Assembly: GCA_034928535.1 (NCBI GenBank)
Contig: JAYFOV010000042.1
Coordinates: 1-53,668 of the forward strand
Source: CAXXOK01 sp001604115
GTDB taxonomy: Bacteria; Bacillota; Clostridia; Christensenellales; Aristaeellaceae
Direction: 5' to 3'
DNA: 53,668 nucleotides
Shown: positions 16,631 through 25,220 of the stretch, one piece after another
Position numbering within the stretch: position 1 is the stretch's first letter
Layout: the number at the start of each line of letters is the position of its first letter
Made by a program: the position numbers and the translations under genes
Notes under the pieces: model-generated
Told to the model about the DNA's origin: nothing
Seen by the model: the letters and a program-made list of their open reading frames with translations, nothing else
Databases searched by the model: none

Positions 16631-16643
16631 GCTGTATGCGGAT

Positions 16644-16672
16644 AGTATACACGTCCGCTGATACCCTGTCAA
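16644..16672 (-). promoter_or_regulatory. Promoter of glnN
   Basis: On the minus strand: TTGACA (16672-16667), a 17-base spacer and TATACT (16649-16644). Transcription should start near 16637, giving a leader of about 96 bases that contains the hairpin at 16593-16630. Confidence 0.88.
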
Positions 16673-16832
16673 GGAAAAAAACTGTATTTCAATTGTATTT
16701 GGATGTATTATTTTTTGGCTGTTCGATGCGGAAAAGCCGAACATTCCCATCCGCCGCACTGGCTCCGGTCATCCCCTGTCCACAACCCCTCTTATCATCG
16801 CTTTTGAGCTTCCCCATGCCACACGCAAAGGC

Positions 16833-18488
16833 TCACGGTGCAATGGTTTCGGCAGGCGCTGTGGCTCCGGCGGCTGCCGGCATGCTGATGTAAGGCAGGA
16901 GCAGCAGGCCACCGCGAATCCCCGCTTGCGCGATCATCGCCTGCAGTGCCTCACTGCCCATGGTGCTCAGAGAGGTTGCCTTTGCGGGATCAATCGCGTC
17001 CGGCGTCCAGAGACCGCGTGTTTTGCCCGTGAGCGACAGGCGCAGCGTTTGCGGCAGCTGTTCCCCCGACACTTCTACCGTCGCGTCCACACTAGTGGAT
17101 GCATTCTTCGCCTGCCCGCTGGCCAGCTTTAGGGTGAGCTTTACATCCAGTGGGGTAAACACCACATACTGTGCAGCCTGCGCATCGTTCGGGGTGGCAT
17201 AACGATCATCCCGCACATCCGGCGTATAATCCGGCGTAAGGCTGAGGGACATTTCGGTCGTTTCAGAATCCTTCCCGTCTGCGTCCAGTGCGGCAGTGTG
17301 GGCATGGGTGAGGGAAAACGCTGTTGAAAGCGTTTTCCCAGCCATCATATCGCTGCCGGACTGTGCATCCACGGCAAAGGTTTCAATCCCGATTGGCTGG
17401 CGCAGGAGCGTACCCTGATACACCGTTGTGCCGGTCAAGGTATCATAGGTCTGGTAATCTGCCTTGAGCAAAACTCTCTCCCCGCGCAGCTCGATCGTAT
17501 TTTCGTCGGGCACATCTCCATTGCCTTTGTGACGGTCATACACAAGGGACACCGCCCCGCCTTGGCTGTCATACATGGGCATCGCAAGCGACAGCGCCAG
17601 CGTATCGCCCAGCAAGCTCAGCGTGCGGGATATTTGGATCTCGCCATTCAACGGCAGTTGGTCGATCGCGTAGAAATAATACGCTTGCATACCTGCATCC
17701 AGGTAAGTAGCCACATCCTCCGCAGGCAGGAAGCTCTTCAGGCTTGCCAGCAGAGTCTGGTCATTAAGCATGTCCAGCACCAATTGCTTAAGCTGAGCTT
17801 TGATGGCGCTTTCGGGAATGTTGTAATCCACCTGGATGGTGGATGTCCCATCCTCCAACTTGCCGATTTCGGCATTCTCCCGGAATCCTTCGATCCAAAG
17901 ATCGATCTTGGTCATGTAAGGCTCCGCCGCAGTATCCAGCGCCGCCATGTCCAGGCCATGCAGGTGCAGCGCCACCCCCGCCAAAAAGGCGGATAGTCCA
18001 GGGGTAGCAGTGCCAGCAAGCCATCCCTGCGCCGCCTGCGCCACACCACTTTGATCGCCCGCAGCATCCGCCGCGAGGTCGGAGCCGTTCAGGGCATACC
18101 AGCCCTCCCCAAGCAATGTGCTCCGAAGATAAGCCACGCCGCCCTGCAGGGAAAACTCCGCATTGCCAAGGGGCGTATCGCCGTCCATCAGCGCAAGGAT
18201 AAGACGGCTGTCGGCGGCCGTACCCTTGGCCGCATCCTCCCGCACACGAATCAGGCTCACATCAAACTCCAACGGCTTCAGCGTGGTGACAGCCTCCGCT
18301 TCCAGCCCGGCCACAGCGTCGGCCTGTGCGGTCAGCCTTGCCGAAAAGCCACTGCCCGCCTCCATTTGCTTGAGCAGCTTTTCTGTAATGGTATATGAGA
18401 CATCTGTTGTCGGTTCCGCCATTGCGCTGGATAACAGCATGACCAGTGCGAGGCATATTGCCAGCAGACGCACGATGTTTTTTTTCAT
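16833..18488 (-). CDS. Secreted protein of unknown function
   Basis: A 551-residue exported protein with a signal peptide (KKNIVRLLAICLALVMLL, likely cleavage after SAMA). The mature part has no recognised domain. It is rich in Ala, Leu, Thr and Asp and has alternating strands such as GEIQISRTLSLLGDTLALSL. The C-terminus is Pro/Ala-rich (AAAGATAPAETIAP). There is no lipobox Cys and no sortase signal. Start 18488 follows AAGGAGGGC. It is the last gene of the run GH127-like, dus, secreted protein, secreted protein. Length, export signal and composition resemble the gene just upstream, so the two may be distant paralogues. Confidence 0.7.
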   Translation of the reverse strand: MKKNIVRLLAICLALVMLLSSAMAEPTTDVSYTITEKLLKQMEAGSGFSARLTAQADAVAGLEAEAVTTLKPLEFDVSLIRVREDAAKGTAADSRLILALMDGDTPLGNAEFSLQGGVAYLRSTLLGEGWYALNGSDLAADAAGDQSGVAQAAQGWLAGTATPGLSAFLAGVALHLHGLDMAALDTAAEPYMTKIDLWIEGFRENAEIGKLEDGTSTIQVDYNIPESAIKAQLKQLVLDMLNDQTLLASLKSFLPAEDVATYLDAGMQAYYFYAIDQLPLNGEIQISRTLSLLGDTLALSLAMPMYDSQGGAVSLVYDRHKGNGDVPDENTIELRGERVLLKADYQTYDTLTGTTVYQGTLLRQPIGIETFAVDAQSGSDMMAGKTLSTAFSLTHAHTAALDADGKDSETTEMSLSLTPDYTPDVRDDRYATPNDAQAAQYVVFTPLDVKLTLKLASGQAKNASTSVDATVEVSGEQLPQTLRLSLTGKTRGLWTPDAIDPAKATSLSTMGSEALQAMIAQAGIRGGLLLLPYISMPAAAGATAPAETIAP

Positions 18489-18545
18489 GATTGCCCTCCT
18501 TATACCATTACCCTGCAGCACACGCCAACGTTGAGCAGCCAAAAA

Positions 18546-20219
18546 TCAGAGCCCCAGCAGCGTTTTCAGTTCCGCCTGATCCGCTTCGGTCATGCCGTCA
18601 TACAAAATCGCTGCATCCTCTGCGGGTAAGTTTGCCAACGCTGCCACTAGCCTGACTGCCAGATTTTGAGACGCTTCCGCCAGCAGTGCACTGCTCTGCG
18701 CTTGAGTCAGGGCATCCAGCGATAGGCTAGTCACCACGGACGGCACTGGATACTGCCTGATGCCGATGGGCAGTGTGCCCACCAAATACTCTTGCCCCTC
18801 TGCTGCGGCCTCATCACCGACAAACAGATCGCCCAGCAGATCCAGCGAGCTGGTTTCATCTGCGCCGGTGATGGTGACGGTCGCGCCGTTATCAGCCGCG
18901 GGTGCATCTTCCATCACAGGCGCCGCATCGGCAAACGAAATGCCGATTTCTGTTTGCACTTTCTTATCCTGCGTGATTTGATATGTCGCGCTGCCGGAAA
19001 GGATCGCCCCTTCTGCATCGGGAGTGATTGCCAGATCCGCAGTGATTAGCTGCACGTGTTTGGTAGTATCTTCCGCAAGGGTCTGCGCCACTTCGCTGCG
19101 CATTTCACCCGCCATGGTGAGCAACTGCGATGCATCCTGCTTCCCGGAAAGTTCCAGCGTGTCTGTGCACAGATCCGTCACCTTCCCGCGCTTGAGCCTT
19201 GTTTCGGACTTGCCGTTCAGGCTGAACGCATCACTGCGGCTCACCTGAGTCAGGCTGGCTGTGATGCTACGTGTGTCCGCAGTTCCCTTCAGGCGGGATG
19301 CATCATAGCGGAACTGGTCTTTGCGCTGGATACCATCGGTTGTAAACGCCCATTGCCAGACGATTTTCCGTTTATCCCCATCCGGGTAGATCAGATTGCC
19401 CTTCATATAAAGGCACATGTCCTGCCGATCCGCATTAAGGTACAGCGCTACGATAAAGCCTTTTTCAAACGTCACTTGGGTGATCTCGTCTCGGTACGCA
19501 TCGTCCATGCCGCAGGCCAGCACAGCGCGCAGTTGCGGCAGCAGCGCTTCGCTTTGCTCGGAGGTCAGGCGCGCAACTCGACTGTGTTTGCCCGCGCCGA
19601 TGCCCTTAATGTTGTAGTTGGCGCGCTTTTCCTCTGTCAGGGGCGTGATGCCCGCCGTCAGGCTCTGATAGCATTCCCGAAGCTCCGTGATGGCGTCAAG
19701 CATGGAAAAAGCCTCTGGAACGTCGGTCTGTGCGTCAGGCTCCGCTTGCGCCTCCCCGTTTTCCAAAACGTCCGGCGCGGTAGAGGGCTGGTTTGCCTGC
19801 GACCAACCAGCCAGCAAAAGATCAAGCGGCGAACCGTCTTGGCTGGTGAGCGTACGGTTGGGCAGCAGCGAAAGCGTGAATGCTTTTTGCTGCTCCGTCA
19901 CACTTTCCTGCGCAGAAAACAGCACATCCTCATCCATGGACAAACGGATAGCAGTTTGCTCTGCCCCGTTTTCCCCGGACGTGACCGCGCCGCTGATGCG
20001 CACATGACCCAGGGCAGCGTTCATCATAGCCACTGTGGGCTGGGAAAAGGGCATCTGAGTTTTCAAATCCAGCGTCGCGTGAAAACGTATAGCCGGGTAT
20101 GCCCCAAGCCAACGCGCCAAAGCCGTGTCCACTTTGCCAATATCCAGGGCAACGGCAGGCCATACGGCAGCCAACAAAAGGGTCAAGGTAAGGGCGAAAG
20201 CCATGCTGCGTTTGTTCAT
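18546..20219 (-). CDS. Secreted protein of unknown function, possible paralogue of its downstream neighbour
   Basis: A 557-residue exported protein (signal peptide NKRSMAFALTLTLLLAAV, cleavage near AVA-LD). It has Gln/Thr-rich beta-type stretches (GAILSGSATYQITQDKKVQ) and an acidic linker near residue 450. The C-terminal 80 residues look helical (ALTQAQSSALLAEASQNLAVR). No catalytic motif is recognised. Its ATG overlaps the stop of the tRNA-dihydrouridine synthase gene (ATGA), and GGAGG precedes it. A gap of only 57 bases separates it from the next secreted unknown. Confidence 0.7.
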   Translation of the reverse strand: MNKRSMAFALTLTLLLAAVWPAVALDIGKVDTALARWLGAYPAIRFHATLDLKTQMPFSQPTVAMMNAALGHVRISGAVTSGENGAEQTAIRLSMDEDVLFSAQESVTEQQKAFTLSLLPNRTLTSQDGSPLDLLLAGWSQANQPSTAPDVLENGEAQAEPDAQTDVPEAFSMLDAITELRECYQSLTAGITPLTEEKRANYNIKGIGAGKHSRVARLTSEQSEALLPQLRAVLACGMDDAYRDEITQVTFEKGFIVALYLNADRQDMCLYMKGNLIYPDGDKRKIVWQWAFTTDGIQRKDQFRYDASRLKGTADTRSITASLTQVSRSDAFSLNGKSETRLKRGKVTDLCTDTLELSGKQDASQLLTMAGEMRSEVAQTLAEDTTKHVQLITADLAITPDAEGAILSGSATYQITQDKKVQTEIGISFADAAPVMEDAPAADNGATVTITGADETSSLDLLGDLFVGDEAAAEGQEYLVGTLPIGIRQYPVPSVVTSLSLDALTQAQSSALLAEASQNLAVRLVAALANLPAEDAAILYDGMTEADQAELKTLLGL

Positions 20220-21199
20220 GTTTTTGCCTCCTGTATCACGGGGGTAAACAGTGCACACAGAAGCGCCTTTTGCTCCTGAGCAGTGGGCGCGGTGTTCAAG
20301 GTGCGGCGCATCGCCGCTGCCCCACGCACACCGCTGATGTAATGGCCGATATGCATACGCATCTCCGCTACGCCAAGCCGCTCCCCCTTGAATGCAATCA
20401 TCTGGTCAATGTGCCACAGGGCGGTTTCCAGCCGTTCCTGCGGCGTTTCGTCTAGCACCGGAAGGCCTTGCAGCGCCTGCCTCACGTTTCGGAACAGCCA
20501 CGGGTTGCCCATCGCGCCCCGACCGATCATCAACCCATCGCATCCGCTCACGGCCAGCGACTGAATCGCCGCTTCCGGCGTATTGATATCGCCGTTAACC
20601 ATCACTGGGATGTGCACTTGCTGCTTGATGGCCGCGATGGCTTCCCAATCTGCCTGCCCTGAATACATCTGCCTGCGCGTGCGGCCATGGATACAAATCC
20701 AGGCTAACCCCAGTGCCTGTGCAGCCTGCGCGATGGCAAGCGCGTTCATGCTTTCCTCGTCAAAACCCAATCTGGTTTTGACAGTCACCGGCAAAAAACT
20801 GGCCTGTTTGACGGCTTCCATGATCTTGGCAGCCAGCTCCGGCTCTTTGAGCAACGCGCTGCCTTCCCCAGAACTGGTCACTTTCCGTGCCGGACAACCC
20901 ATGTTGATATCAATGCTGGTAAAGCGATGCATTTCACAGGCACGCTGCGCTGCCTCCGCCATGGACACGGGATCCCTGCCAAAAAGCTGAATAGCCGTGT
21001 TATGTTCTTCCACCGCCGTTTCCAACAGCAGTCGATAGGCGGTATTGTCGCGTTTGGCACACATCCAGCCCATGGCGCTAACCATCTCGGTGCAGGCGTA
21101 GTCCGCACCCATCCGATAGCACAGCACGCGCATGGGCATATCCGTGATTCCCGCCATCGGCGCTAGCCCGATCAGGGGCTTGGCGAGCACTGCGTTCAT
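20216..21199 (-). CDS. dus: tRNA-dihydrouridine synthase
   Basis: A 327-residue flavoenzyme that reduces uridines in the D-loop of tRNA with NADPH. It has the full Dus signature: LAPMAGITDMPMR at the FMN site, EMVSAMG, the catalytic cysteine in DINMGCPARKV near residue 100, KTRLGFDEES, HGRTRRQMYSG and MIGRGAMGNPW at the phosphate site. Length is normal. It overlaps both neighbours by ATGA, so it is translated together with a GH127-like hydrolase upstream and a secreted protein downstream, an odd setting for a tRNA enzyme. Confidence 0.93.
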   Translation of the reverse strand: MNAVLAKPLIGLAPMAGITDMPMRVLCYRMGADYACTEMVSAMGWMCAKRDNTAYRLLLETAVEEHNTAIQLFGRDPVSMAEAAQRACEMHRFTSIDINMGCPARKVTSSGEGSALLKEPELAAKIMEAVKQASFLPVTVKTRLGFDEESMNALAIAQAAQALGLAWICIHGRTRRQMYSGQADWEAIAAIKQQVHIPVMVNGDINTPEAAIQSLAVSGCDGLMIGRGAMGNPWLFRNVRQALQGLPVLDETPQERLETALWHIDQMIAFKGERLGVAEMRMHIGHYISGVRGAAAMRRTLNTAPTAQEQKALLCALFTPVIQEAKT

Positions 21200-22857
21200 G
21201 CCCGGTGCACCGCCTGCGGAAATCCGGCAATGCGCCCCAACGTTTCAGCATAGGGCAACAGGGTCAGCTCATAGGCATCCCCCATGGCGATACCCTGCGG
21301 CGGGGGCGGTATCTGCCTGCCGCCAGCCGACCAGCTCGGCGCAAGACACGCGTCCACTTTCACCTGCGGGCGGCCATCCGTCCAGGCACAGGTCAGGGGA
21401 GCATCCGCATCCAGTGCATACTGCCATGCGGCGTTGGCATTGGGCAACGGCAGCGCCATCAGGTAAGGGCCATAGTATACGCTGGCGCTGCCACGGAAAC
21501 CGGATTCCACAAACGGTTCATACTGCAAACGCAGTGATACCGTATCCCTGGTTTTAAACATGCGCTTGATCGGATGGAGCTTGCCGCACACTGCGGCTTG
21601 CGGTTTACCGTTGTTCATCGATATGCTCGCGCCCACTGCATAGCCCGGCACATATAGATGGAGCGTGAACTCCACCGGTTGCTTGGTTTCCATCGTGAGG
21701 GTGATGGTTTGCGGATCGCTGCGCGCGGCGCAGATGCGCACCGGCGTGCCGTCCATGCGCGCCAGACAGCAGCCTTCGTATGGTAACAGCATCGCGATGT
21801 CCGCTTCGCTGTTGACCATCCATACAGAACGCCGCACGGCATGCAAGGCTCGCAGCAGCGCCGTCACCTGTGCGGGAGTGGCTTTGTTGGCCATACAGGT
21901 TTCATCGCTGGCAAGGCGGTTCACAGACTGCGCAGGACACACGCCATCTTCACGCACCAATGTTGCCAATGCGTTTACGGTAATGCGCTCCATGCGCTCG
22001 GCATAGGCGACTTCACCGCTGGCGGCCAGCAGATCATGGAGCGCTTCCAGCTGCGCGCAAACGGCATCCAAATCGCTCGCGCGGGACAGATCCCGCCCCG
22101 CCAGATAGGGATCCGCTGCAAAAGCGCCGTGCGGCATGCCATGATACCGTTGCAGCGCCGCGACCCCTGCCTTGGATGCGCTGGCATCCCTTGCCGATCC
22201 GCTGTATAGTGCAAATGCAGCCGTAATGGCCAGCGCATCCGCAGTAACGGCGCCTGTACCCAGCTGCTTCATGCGCCGGTGGTACTGAGCGGTCTCATCC
22301 GTCGCGTCATCAGCAACGCGTTCCGGCTGGAATGCCTTTTGAAAGGGGAAGGTCTGAAACAGCCCGGATACATCGGGGAGCTGGACGCGTAAACGCTCCA
22401 TCAACGTCAGCAAAAAGCGTTGTCCGGTACGCCGGTACAGTTCTGAGGCTACGCGCAGCGCATCTGCACCGATCGACAGAAGCGCCCCTTCCCCAATGGC
22501 CGGCAGCGCATCCGTCAGAGCCCGCACAGCCGTGAGTACATGCAGCATAGCATTTTTGTTGCGGGTTGCCGTTGCAATCATGAGCCCCGCACGCAGCGCA
22601 TCCATAAAGGGACGCGGCGCCGCGGCCAGCGTTTCGGCAGCAGCGGCCAGGTTGGGCATCGGCGGCATGTCAGTGTAGCCGCCCAGCTTTGTCGCCAACA
22701 CTGCATCCAGTGGCGAAAGCGTAGACAGATCAACTTGATCCAGCGCTTTTTGGATCAGGGTTTGCAGGGTTCCCTCCATATGCACGGCGTGATCCGGCAA
22801 TACCACGTACGCAGGGTTCACCAGCGGCGTACGGCAAAACGATTCGTAGGTTGGCAT
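21196..22857 (-). CDS. GH127-like (DUF1680) glycoside hydrolase, divergent
   Basis: A 553-residue protein without a signal peptide, probably cytosolic. Residues about 255-330 follow the beta-L-arabinofuranosidase pattern: HGMPHGAFAADPYLAGRD, then the acidic-helix region and GEVAYAERMERITVNAL. The C-terminal beta domain has ASVYYGPYLMALPL and ELTLLPYAETLGRIAGFP. The usual Cys-Cys-x-Ala-Asn motif of GH127 appears here as CMAN, so the metal/catalytic Cys pair is reduced. Activity is therefore uncertain. Start 22857 (SD GAAGGA) is preferred over 22893, which lies only about 14 bases from the expected transcription start and has no ribosome site. Overlaps dus by ATGA. Confidence 0.7.
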   Translation of the reverse strand: MPTYESFCRTPLVNPAYVVLPDHAVHMEGTLQTLIQKALDQVDLSTLSPLDAVLATKLGGYTDMPPMPNLAAAAETLAAAPRPFMDALRAGLMIATATRNKNAMLHVLTAVRALTDALPAIGEGALLSIGADALRVASELYRRTGQRFLLTLMERLRVQLPDVSGLFQTFPFQKAFQPERVADDATDETAQYHRRMKQLGTGAVTADALAITAAFALYSGSARDASASKAGVAALQRYHGMPHGAFAADPYLAGRDLSRASDLDAVCAQLEALHDLLAASGEVAYAERMERITVNALATLVREDGVCPAQSVNRLASDETCMANKATPAQVTALLRALHAVRRSVWMVNSEADIAMLLPYEGCCLARMDGTPVRICAARSDPQTITLTMETKQPVEFTLHLYVPGYAVGASISMNNGKPQAAVCGKLHPIKRMFKTRDTVSLRLQYEPFVESGFRGSASVYYGPYLMALPLPNANAAWQYALDADAPLTCAWTDGRPQVKVDACLAPSWSAGGRQIPPPPQGIAMGDAYELTLLPYAETLGRIAGFPQAVHRA

Positions 22858-22913
22858 CCTTTCCCATCCTTCGGGCTGATTGCGTTCAGCCATAACTTTG
22901 GCAATTCTACAAT

Positions 22914-22941
22914 ATTATATATCGTTTTCACGGCACGTCAA
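22914..22941 (-). promoter_or_regulatory. Promoter of the GH127-like/dus operon
   Basis: On the minus strand: TTGACG (22941-22936), a 16-base spacer and a perfect TATAAT (22919-22914). It is divergent from the promoter at 22966-22994. Confidence 0.8.
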
Positions 22942-22965
22942 CCCTGCCGGGGATCTCCCGCGCCC

Positions 22966-22994
22966 TCGACAAGTTTCCCACGGGCATGTATAAT
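22966..22994 (+). promoter_or_regulatory. Promoter of the Dabb-domain gene
   Basis: TCGACA at 22966-22971, a 17-base spacer and TATAAT at 22989-22994. The -35 boxes of the two divergent promoters are only about 25 bases apart. Confidence 0.75.
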
Positions 22995-23029
22995 GGGAAC
23001 GCAATACTGAATCCTGAAGGAGGCTTACC

Positions 23030-23326
23030 ATGTTTCGGCACATCGTTCTGTTCTGGCTCAAGGACAAGGGGGCGGAAAATATCCGCAACACCGTGGAAAC
23101 GCTCGCGTCCATGACGGGCAAAATCCCAGGCATGCTTACCCTGGAGGCAAGTGCCGATGCAGCAGGCACGCCGCGCAGTTGCGATATCTGCCTGTGTGAA
23201 ACCTTTGAATCTCGGCAGGCGTATGAAGCATACCGTACCCACCCAGTGCATTTGCCCGTACAGGCACACATGCATAGCGTGATGGATTTTTCCCACAGTG
23301 CGGATTATGAGGTGCCCGAGTCGTGA
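23030..23326 (+). CDS. Dabb (stress-responsive alpha/beta barrel) domain protein
   Basis: A 98-residue cytosolic protein that is one complete Dabb ferredoxin-like module: start FRHIVLFWLKD, middle CDICLCETFESRQAYEAYRTHPVH, end MDFSHSADYEV. Members form dimeric barrels; their functions range from stress response to small-molecule cyclisation and are unknown here. GAAGGAGG precedes the ATG. The next gene starts inside its stop codon (GTGA), so the two are co-translated. Confidence 0.85.
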   Translation: MFRHIVLFWLKDKGAENIRNTVETLASMTGKIPGMLTLEASADAAGTPRSCDICLCETFESRQAYEAYRTHPVHLPVQAHMHSVMDFSHSADYEVPES

Positions 23327-23631
23327 ATAATGGCAACAAGGAAGCAGCCGGGCGCATGTGGTTGCGCGCTATCAAGGGGCATCGGACAGCCTTTGATTTG
23401 ACTTTGCCTTGCATGCGTGAGGCTCCCTTGCAAGCTTTGGCGGAAGCGATGCACCAGCTGGATCTGAGCATGCCTGTATGGCTGCCCCGCCACCAAGCCG
23501 ATTGGGATCGGTTTTCGCTGGCGCGTCTGCTGCCCGAACATTTTGTCGATGCGGTAAATTTCGAGCGCATTGAGCTCAGCTACATCGCCCCAGAGGATGA
23601 AAACAAACCAAAGATGCACAAAGCTGAGTAG
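23323..23631 (+). CDS. Small protein of unknown function
   Basis: A 102-residue soluble protein with a GTG start overlapping the stop of the Dabb gene. Central text RAIKGHRTAFDLTLPC, LDLSMPVWLPRHQADWDRFS and LLPEHFVDAVNFERIEL suggests a compact alpha/beta fold. I do not recognise the family. It ends with TAG and is followed by a T-rich intergenic stretch with a terminator. Confidence 0.65.
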   Translation: MNNGNKEAAGRMWLRAIKGHRTAFDLTLPCMREAPLQALAEAMHQLDLSMPVWLPRHQADWDRFSLARLLPEHFVDAVNFERIELSYIAPEDENKPKMHKAE

Positions 23632-23754
23632 CATGGATACGTGCATACAACGCACGACGCTTCGCCTTTCTTGCTGTGAGCGGCACGCTTGCTGCGCATC
23701 GTGAAAGTACGTAAATATATTGTAAGAAATTTGTTATATTTTTTTAACAACAAG

Positions 23755-23786
23755 CGGCCAAGCCCAAATGCTTGACCGTTTTTTTT
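23755..23786 (+). terminator. Intrinsic terminator before aroA
   Basis: CGGcCAAGC at 23755-23763 pairs with GCTTGaCCG at 23770-23778 (one mismatch), followed by eight T. It ends the Dabb transcript. A TATACT at 23802-23807 may be the -10 of the aroA promoter, but no good -35 is seen. Confidence 0.75.
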
Positions 23787-23882
23787 ACTACACAACTATG
23801 GTATACTGTTACGGACGAGTGGTTATTTATTCAAAATGTGCTGCCGTCATGAACCCGTTATCATCCTTCAGGGGGTTTGAAT

Positions 23883-25220
23883 ATGGCAACCTGCACCTTC
23901 CATGCGGCACGCCTTGGTGGCGTAGCTTCCATCCCACCCGCCAAAAGCGAAGCACACCGCGCCTTGCTTTTGGCCGCGCTTGGAGAAGGCGCCTGTACAC
24001 TGAATGGCTTCCCACCGCCGCTTTGCGATGATACGCAGGCAATGATCAATGGTGTCACTGCCCTGGGCGCTCAGGTACAGCAAGCCGGGGATGCCTTGCT
24101 GGTGACGCCGGCTCCGGTTTGCGCCCCTAACCCGGAGCCCGTGCCTTGTGAAGTGCATGCCTGCGCCGCTGCCTTGCGTATGCTGATCCCAGCCTTTTTA
24201 GTGCGCGGCATGGCCGTGCGCTTCACAATGGAGGATGCGCTGTTCAATCGGCCGCTAGCGGCCTTTGATCCCCTGATGGCTACGCTGGGCGCCATTTTCA
24301 CCCGCACGCCGGCCACGCTGCACTCGCGCGCCAGTGTGACCCTGCGCGGCCATATGCCGGCTGGCACATACGATATTGACGGCTCGCTTTCCAGCCAGTT
24401 TGCCTCCGGTCTGCTGATTGCCCTGAGCCATGCCAGGGACGCGCATGGCCGCCCTGCCCCCGCCTCGCTGCATGTAAGACCCCCGATCGTGAGCCGCCCT
24501 TATTTGGATATGACCCTGCGGCTGATGGAGCGTTTTGGGCTGTCCTATGATGAGCATGGGGGCGGTCATTTCGAGCTTGCGCCTGCTTTTCTGCCCAATC
24601 CTGCGCATATCGATGTATCGCCCGATTGGTCGCAAGCGGCGGTACTGTTGTGCGCCAACGCAATGGGTCATGGCGTGATCCTTTCCCAGATGCGCGAGTC
24701 CGCTCCCGATGAGCCAATTTTGCAAGGCGACTCCCGTATTGTGGCCTTGATTCGGGAGATGGGTCTGACTGTGCTCACGCTGCCGGAAGGCTTGTTTGCC
24801 TGTTGTCCTTCCCGTGCAGGCATGAGCGCCCTCTCCCTTGATTGCTCCGATATCCCTGATCTGGCGCCCATACTCGCACTCACGCTGACGCAGGCAAGAG
24901 GCAGATCCACACTCAAGGGAGTCAGCCGCCTTCGCGTTAAGGAATGCGATCGGCTGGCTGCCACACGCGATCTGCTCACGCAGCTGGGTACCAAGGTTAC
25001 GGTCAGCGAGGATGGCGATACGCTTTACATTGATGGCCATACGCCGCTTTGCGGAGGGTTTACGGCAGATGCGCAAGGCGACCACCGCATAGTGATGCTG
25101 CTGGCCATAGCTGCGCTGCTCTGCCAAGAACCGATCACCGTCATAGGCGTTGAATCCATCAATAAATCCTGGCCTGGTTTCCTGGCCACCTATCATGCAC
25201 TGGGAGGGAAGATTTCATGA
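23883..25220 (+). CDS. aroA: 3-phosphoshikimate 1-carboxyvinyltransferase (EPSP synthase), divergent
   Basis: Joins phosphoenolpyruvate to shikimate-3-phosphate in chorismate synthesis. The 445-residue protein has the family landmarks: PPAKSEAHRALLLAAL (phosphate-binding Lys), DGSLSSQFASGLLIAL, SPDWSQAAVLL, VKECDRLAATRDLL, and DHRIVMLLAIAAL near the end. The PEP-site segment that normally reads NAGTAMR or ESGSTLR reads ACAAALR (residues 93-99). An Ala thus stands where E. coli has Gly96, the residue that sets glyphosate sensitivity. Start 23883 follows AGGGGG. It overlaps aroC by ATGA. Confidence 0.9.
   Translation: MATCTFHAARLGGVASIPPAKSEAHRALLLAALGEGACTLNGFPPPLCDDTQAMINGVTALGAQVQQAGDALLVTPAPVCAPNPEPVPCEVHACAAALRMLIPAFLVRGMAVRFTMEDALFNRPLAAFDPLMATLGAIFTRTPATLHSRASVTLRGHMPAGTYDIDGSLSSQFASGLLIALSHARDAHGRPAPASLHVRPPIVSRPYLDMTLRLMERFGLSYDEHGGGHFELAPAFLPNPAHIDVSPDWSQAAVLLCANAMGHGVILSQMRESAPDEPILQGDSRIVALIREMGLTVLTLPEGLFACCPSRAGMSALSLDCSDIPDLAPILALTLTQARGRSTLKGVSRLRVKECDRLAATRDLLTQLGTKVTVSEDGDTLYIDGHTPLCGGFTADAQGDHRIVMLLAIAALLCQEPITVIGVESINKSWPGFLATYHALGGKIS

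Noticed and set aside
19056..20279. 407-residue antisense frame over a secreted protein gene
   Set aside because: High GC leaves long antisense frames open; its residues (many His, Arg, Gln, Cys) are typical of shadow translation.
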